This document shows, in pieces, positions 54,801 to 60,800 of a DNA stretch of 64,000 nt. The notes below the pieces were generated by a model. That model ran no database searches. It worked only from the letters and a program-made list of their open reading frames with translations, and had not been told where the DNA came from. Position 1 is the first letter of the stretch. Every line of letters starts with the position of its first letter. Source of the DNA: Antedon mediterranea (taxonomy: Eukaryota; Echinodermata; Crinoidea; Comatulida; Antedonidae); the NCBI RefSeq assembly GCF_964355755.1, contig NC_092672.1, positions 15,932,501 to 15,996,500 on the forward strand, read 5' to 3'. Position numbers and translations under genes: made by a program.

Positions 54801-57800
54801 ATACAACTAATTAATATATATCAAGAAGTATGTTTGGTTTCATTGAATTGAAAGCCGAAGAAAAATCTATAAATAACGTCCTTACATATTGCCTAGGTTT
54901 ATCCAAAGTTTCATAGATTGGATGCAAGAGCGTAGTTATTGCATCGTTGACACCTCTATTACTACAGTATGCAAACTGATTATTATCAACAAAAGGCAAC
55001 ATTCTTTAATCAATACATCTTTAAATAATCTCTCAAAGCACTTTGTAATAATTAGGGATAGAGCAACAGGACGATAATCATTTAATATTTTCGGCTTAGG
55101 TGCTTTATTTATTGGGGATATTATTGAATACTTCCACATGCATGGGACACAAGAAGGTTAACGACCAGTTAAATAATCTGCAAAAGATAGGCGCAAGTTG
55201 TCAGGACTATAGCTAGCGTACGATGTTCGTACGTTACCGATGTTTACCAGCTAGGCCTAAAGACCACGAACTACTTAGGTAGTACATTGTTTCTCTCTTT
55301 TTATCATAATTTTTCATAAATTGTACATTTAAGACAAGGAATGAACTGGTTTAATGTTTTTTTAAAGTAATATATGCATTATTTTTACAAAACATCACAA
55401 ATTGTAGGGAATTGGTCTTTAAGTGTTTTACTAAAAGAAATATTATTTGCAAAAAACAAGAAGAAACCTGCAAAATACTCTATAATTGGCAGTGCCATGT
55501 GTATAATGATTTTTTTTTTATTCCTTGAATGGAGAAAACATTTTCATTCAATGAATTATTTTTAAACTCATGAAAATTCTCAACATTCCTTATTTGTATA
55601 TTACTTTTGTTATAGGTAGGAGAAAATGGAACTGGTAAAACAACTCTTCTTAAAATACTTCTTGGAGACTTAAATCCAGTTGATGGTATACGACACGCAC
55701 ACCGTAATTTACGTATAGGCTACTTTACCCAACATCACATAGATCAGTTGAATATGAACCAATCAGCTATTGAGTTTCTGGCAACAAAATATCCAAGTAA
55801 GCAATGTCAGTGGGTAATATATGGGCTTTTGGAATTGAGTGAATGTGCACGATGTTTGCGTCCACATTGGTATATGTCTCCAGGTATATGAACATTTTGA
55901 TCGTAGTGGACATTCATGTCGTATGCAAATTGTAGAATTTTTAAATGTTGAAGAAAGAAAGAAACGAATGAAAAACAAAAACCACTCAGCTTCGGCTTCC
56001 TACAAAATTCAAGTCATATACAAATCTCACATAGTTCAACAGTTTTACATCATTCACCATCAAATAAGGGAGCGTGCCCAAATGTTTTTACTCCGTTAAA
56101 CTTGTTGTAACGCAACTTTTACCGTTATATGCAAGCTAATTTAAATGGGGTTGGGCGTGTTCAGTGAGGCATATCAAGCCCTCCCTTTACTAGCTACTAT
56201 GCTGTTGTTATCACTCCATTGTTTAACGCGTAATTAACGGGAGACCGGACATGCTGTTCAGTGTTGCGTAACGATGATTCCAACGCGTTATTAACAGTCC
56301 TTGTTATGGTATGTTGCGTGAAATCCTATGATGACTCAAAATAACGGGTTATTAGCAGTCCGGTCATTGTTGTTACAACGCGTTGTAACAACGTATATAA
56401 TTATACTGTATTTTATTTTTATTTTTTATTTTATTCAATTAAAACCAACAGCGATAAATACCGCCACTAACAGGTTTGAAACATAAAACAATACAACATC
56501 AAAAACGGTTAACAATAAAATACAGATAAAATATATAAATATATATATAAAACATAGATTGGCATGCCATAAAAAATTTCAATCAAAACAGGTTATGCAG
56601 ACTGTTCAAGAAGTGAACACATCATCGTCCTCTTAAAATAACCAAGTCTATCATTAAAAATATCGATATGATTGCTATTTAGATTATTAAATGTATAAGG
56701 TAGTCTATGAAAAAGTCCCCTCTTAGTACAGTCGACACGGCTAAAAGGAATATGCAATAAATGTCTATTTCGTGTACGACCAGGAACATTTAAACTAAAT
56801 AGTGAAATTAATGAACAGTCATATTTAGAATTTAAAATATTATATAATATAAAAAAACCATATCAGATATCGTTCGACGATTGCTGACAGAATCAATGGA
56901 AAAGGCAAAATTAACACAGTTATAAGACAGGAATCGAACAAACTTCCGTTGAACAGTGTCGATTCGACGGGCCTGACATGGAGAAATTGAATTGAAAATT
57001 GCAGAACAATATTCAAGGTGAGGACGTATAATAGATTTGTATAAAGATAAAAGTGCCCTGCCGTCGTTCATAAACCTACAATTTCTCCATATTAAGCCCA
57101 TCATTCTATTAGCTTTTGACAACACATGATTAATATGTGAACAAAAATTTAATTTACTATCAATAAAAATACCTAAATCTTTCCATACATAAACCATCTC
57201 AAGATCATGTCCACTCAGATTATAATTGAAGAGCACAGGCCTTTTTTTAAGTGTTATATATATATATTTATTAAAATAATCATGTATAATACTATATCCT
57301 AGGCCTACCGTAAAATAAAAATATATATAGGCCTAGGCCTACACGGTAAAATAAAAATATATAGGTCTAAGCATACTATTTACGATCCGATTCATGGTAT
57401 TTTTTAGCCTGGTACGTCGGGCGACACGTGTCTAAATTTCTAATAGCCGACTTTCACCTGAAAAAAAATACATATTTTTTATCCCTGGATGTAACATGAT
57501 ATTGACGCGAATACTGCACTACAAAGAGCTAGGCCATGAACGATTCGTTAAAAGTACACCGCCAGACAATCGCGTAGCTATTGTTTAGATTACATACTAT
57601 AAACAATTAATAACAAAGAAAGCCTAGAAAGATAAGCTCCTCCTCTCGTTAAAATTGTTAAATAATTTTGCTTTGACTGAGCCATTTTGTGACGGTTTCA
57701 ACTCTTTCATTTCATTGCACTTTAGACAATATTTTTAAAAATAATTTACTGTATCAGTTCAGACTGTATCAGTTCAGACTGTGAAGAACATGGATTTCGA

Positions 57801-60800
57801 AAGGTACACTTTATTTAACGCCAGGAATTCTTCTCACGGAAAAAAATGTGCTGATTGCAATCTGCATAAGCAACCAAAGATCCTGTATCTTTCTGGGATT
57901 CTGCCTTTTCCCCAGATTTATTGTTATTTGTATATGACATAAAACCTCAGTACTGTGGAATAATGCTACTCTATAAAGGCCTACTGTCATTCAATACTAT
58001 CGTCCGTTAGCTCGGCGTTTAACGGACACAAACACTCAGTAACCTGTGGAATAATGCTATACTCTGTATGCTGTCATTCAATACTATCGTCCGTTAGATC
58101 AGCGTTTAACGGACACAAAAACTCAGTAGATTGTGGAATGATGCTACTCTACTGTAATTCAATACTATCGTCCGTTAGATCGGCGTTTAACGGACACAAA
58201 AACTCAGTAACCTGTGGAATGATGCTATACTCTATATGCTGTCATTCAATACTATCGTCCGTTAGCTCGGCGTTTAACGGACACAAAAACTCAGTAAATT
58301 GTGGAATGATGCTACTCTATTGTAATTCAATACTATCGTCCGCCGTTAGCTCGGCGTTTAACGGACACAAAAACTCAATACAGTATACCATGGAGCTATA
58401 AAATTGTATAGCTCCATGAGTATACTGTGGAATGATGCTATACTCTATATGCTGTCGGCGTTTAACGGACACAAAAACTCAGTAAACTGTAGAATGATAC
58501 TACACTCTATATAATAGGCCTACTGTCATTTAATACTATCGTCCGTAAACTCGGCATTTAACGGACTCAAAAACTCAGTAAAACTGTGGAATATGATGCT
58601 ATATAATACTGTCATTCAATACTATCGTCCGTTAGCTCGGCGTTTAACGGACTCAAAAACCCAGTATACTGTGGAATGATGGTATACTCTATATGCAGCT
58701 GTCATTCAACACTATCGTCCGTAAACTCGGCGTTTAACGGACACAAAAACTCAGTAAATTGTGGAATGATGCTATACTCTATCTGTCATTTATTACTATC
58801 GTCCGTTAGCTCGGCGTTTAACGGACACAAAAACTCAGTAATATAACCTGTGGAATGATGCTATACTCTATATTATGCTGTCATTTTAATACTATCGTCT
58901 GTTAGCTCGGCGTTTAACGGACACAAAAACTCAGTAAACTCCGGGAATGATGGGTATTCGAATGATGCATACTCTATATACTGTCATCTATCGTCCGTTA
59001 ACTCGGTGTTTAACGGAACAACGCACTGAATAGTAAATTCGCGTTTGGTTGAGAGCAAGTAGAGGAATTCCCTTTTTTGCGACGCCTCCCTACTGCAAGA
59101 AGGCAATTGCACATTGTTTTTATATATTTATTTTAAATATATACTGTATAAGTGTTTTGCCTATTACACCATTTAGGCCTAAATAGATACAATAATTGTT
59201 AATGTACACAGTTTTTTTTTGTATTTTGTAATAAACATGACACCCTTGCAGCAGCATCACGGAGGCTGCCAAAAACACTGTGGTGCGTGTGTACATCGCA
59301 TCGCGGTGATAAAAAACCATGTGCTTGCTAATAACGTGACGTCATATCGCCCAAAGTTTCCTCCTCTGTTTTTGGACACACTTAACTCGCGCGGCAGCTA
59401 CAGTCAGTAAATGTTTTAGCTCTAGATAGACGGCGACCGGTTTCTATATTGTTTGGTCCATACCATCGTCCATAAAGGCTATACATGCTGATACTATCGA
59501 TACGACAGTCGGGGTTTTATCCGTGTTTACAATTTTGCCTTTTTTTTTTTCCGGTCAAGTGTACGGGGTAAAAAATAAAAAGGGAATTAACGTCAAGAAT
59601 GCTAAACAAAAAATTAGTATATTATAGGAATGTTCTATAAGTTGAAAATGTTCAACAAAAATTGTGGAATTGTAGATGCTGATAATTTAATGTTGGGTAA
59701 GGTTGTTCTAACAGCATTTTTTTTTTGCCGTCGAAATGGCGGTTTACCACAACATCATCTGCAGTTTCAAGGCCCTTTCTACAGCAATTGCCGTCGATCT
59801 TCATATTATTATTAGATATTATTGTATTGAACTCTGTAATGTGTGGTGTGATATTGTCAGTACAAGGGTCCGTTAAATGAGCGTTTAACGAATATAAAAA
59901 CGATCTGTTAGGTCGGCGTTTAACGGACGAAAACAATGGACGTTGTTCTTCCGTTGTACGCGTTAGATAGTAAATTCAATTTCATTGTACAGTATTAACC
60001 ATGATACGCTCTGCTGAGTACAGACCGCCCAACTCATTAACGTTTTGCATATTATTAACGCATTTAAAAGTCTATTAACGGAGTAAAAAACATTTGGGCA
60101 TGCTCCCTAAAATATATAACAATCTAGGAGAACTAGTGAGGTCCTCCTCCCATTTCAAAGTTTCCCTTTGCAAGTCACCCCAACATATTTAGCCCTTTTA
60201 AAACTCTCCTTATAGGCTAGGCAATCTATAAAAAAAAAACAGCCTAAAGTGAAACAAATTGCAAACAGAGATTTTTCTTTTTTAAATGGTTATATGTAAT
60301 TAGGAGATCAAAATTTGAGCATCACACCTGTCACTCATCCCGATGATATGCAAATTAGCTTAAATATGCAAATTAGCTTAAATATGCAAATTAGGATGAA
60401 ATTACAGGGTTACCATATCTCAAAAACTACTAGTCCGAGAGAGTTTATTTTTTCCCTGATTTATTCAAAATGTATATATTTATATATACTCTAATGAAAC
60501 ATTTTACGAAAAAATGACCAGAAGTACAACATTTGACCTTCGACCCCATTTCTCAATGTTTGCATACACAATGTTATTGTTACTAAAATGTCTGTAGAGA
60601 CTTTATTTTGCCCTCAAATGACCCAGACATAGGTTCCTAATAGCCAGCATAGGACCAACTTTGTAATTCCCAAAATCACACTTTTGTCACATACCTCGAA
60701 AGTATGCAAATTAGTAGTACAATTTAAATAAAATATGCAAATAAGGGGGAAAATTACCGTTGTCCTATATCTCGAAAACCACTAATGCTAGAGAGTAGAT

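Larger units (their letters stand above)
53593..55422. mobile_element. Second TTAA element, reversed and split by a retrotransposon
   Basis: 53593-53930 is the complement of ~5485-5844 and 55201-55422 is the complement of ~5211-5484 of the element at 5211. The ends taagtcccattctctac and gtagggaattggtctttaa are the diverged TIRs. The join can be read exactly: ctatacaac | retrotransposon | gtcagg. Confidence 0.8.
56067..60108. mobile_element. 4.0-kb TIR element built on AACGG motifs
   Basis: The left end agggagcgtgcccaaatg, then ttttactccgttaa, is inverted at the right end (attaacggagtaaaaaa, catttgggcatgctccct). Subterminal attaacg/cgttaat motifs recur at both ends. Between them lie a retrotransposon fragment (56405-57240), a 1.1-kb hairpin array (57945-59030) and one more array-like unit at 59866-59950. 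No target duplication or transposase could be found. Confidence 0.6.

Noticed and set aside
54549-55077. Plus-strand frames of 62-100 codons
   Set aside because: Antisense shadows of the Rex1-like reverse transcriptase.
55839-56099. 86-codon plus frame with [19 protein letters not shown], faintly like GIY-YIG endonuclease C-terminal regions
   Set aside because: Only a short run is suggestive and the surrounding residues do not follow the family; it is too weak without a search.
58054-58401. 115-codon frame with [16 protein letters not shown] repeats
   Set aside because: Periodic translation of the hairpin array; unit length varies, so the frame is lost in neighbouring copies.
57945-59030. 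CRISPR array
   Set aside because: Repeats and spacers are both conserved, unit length drifts, and this is an intron of an animal gene; it is a satellite array.
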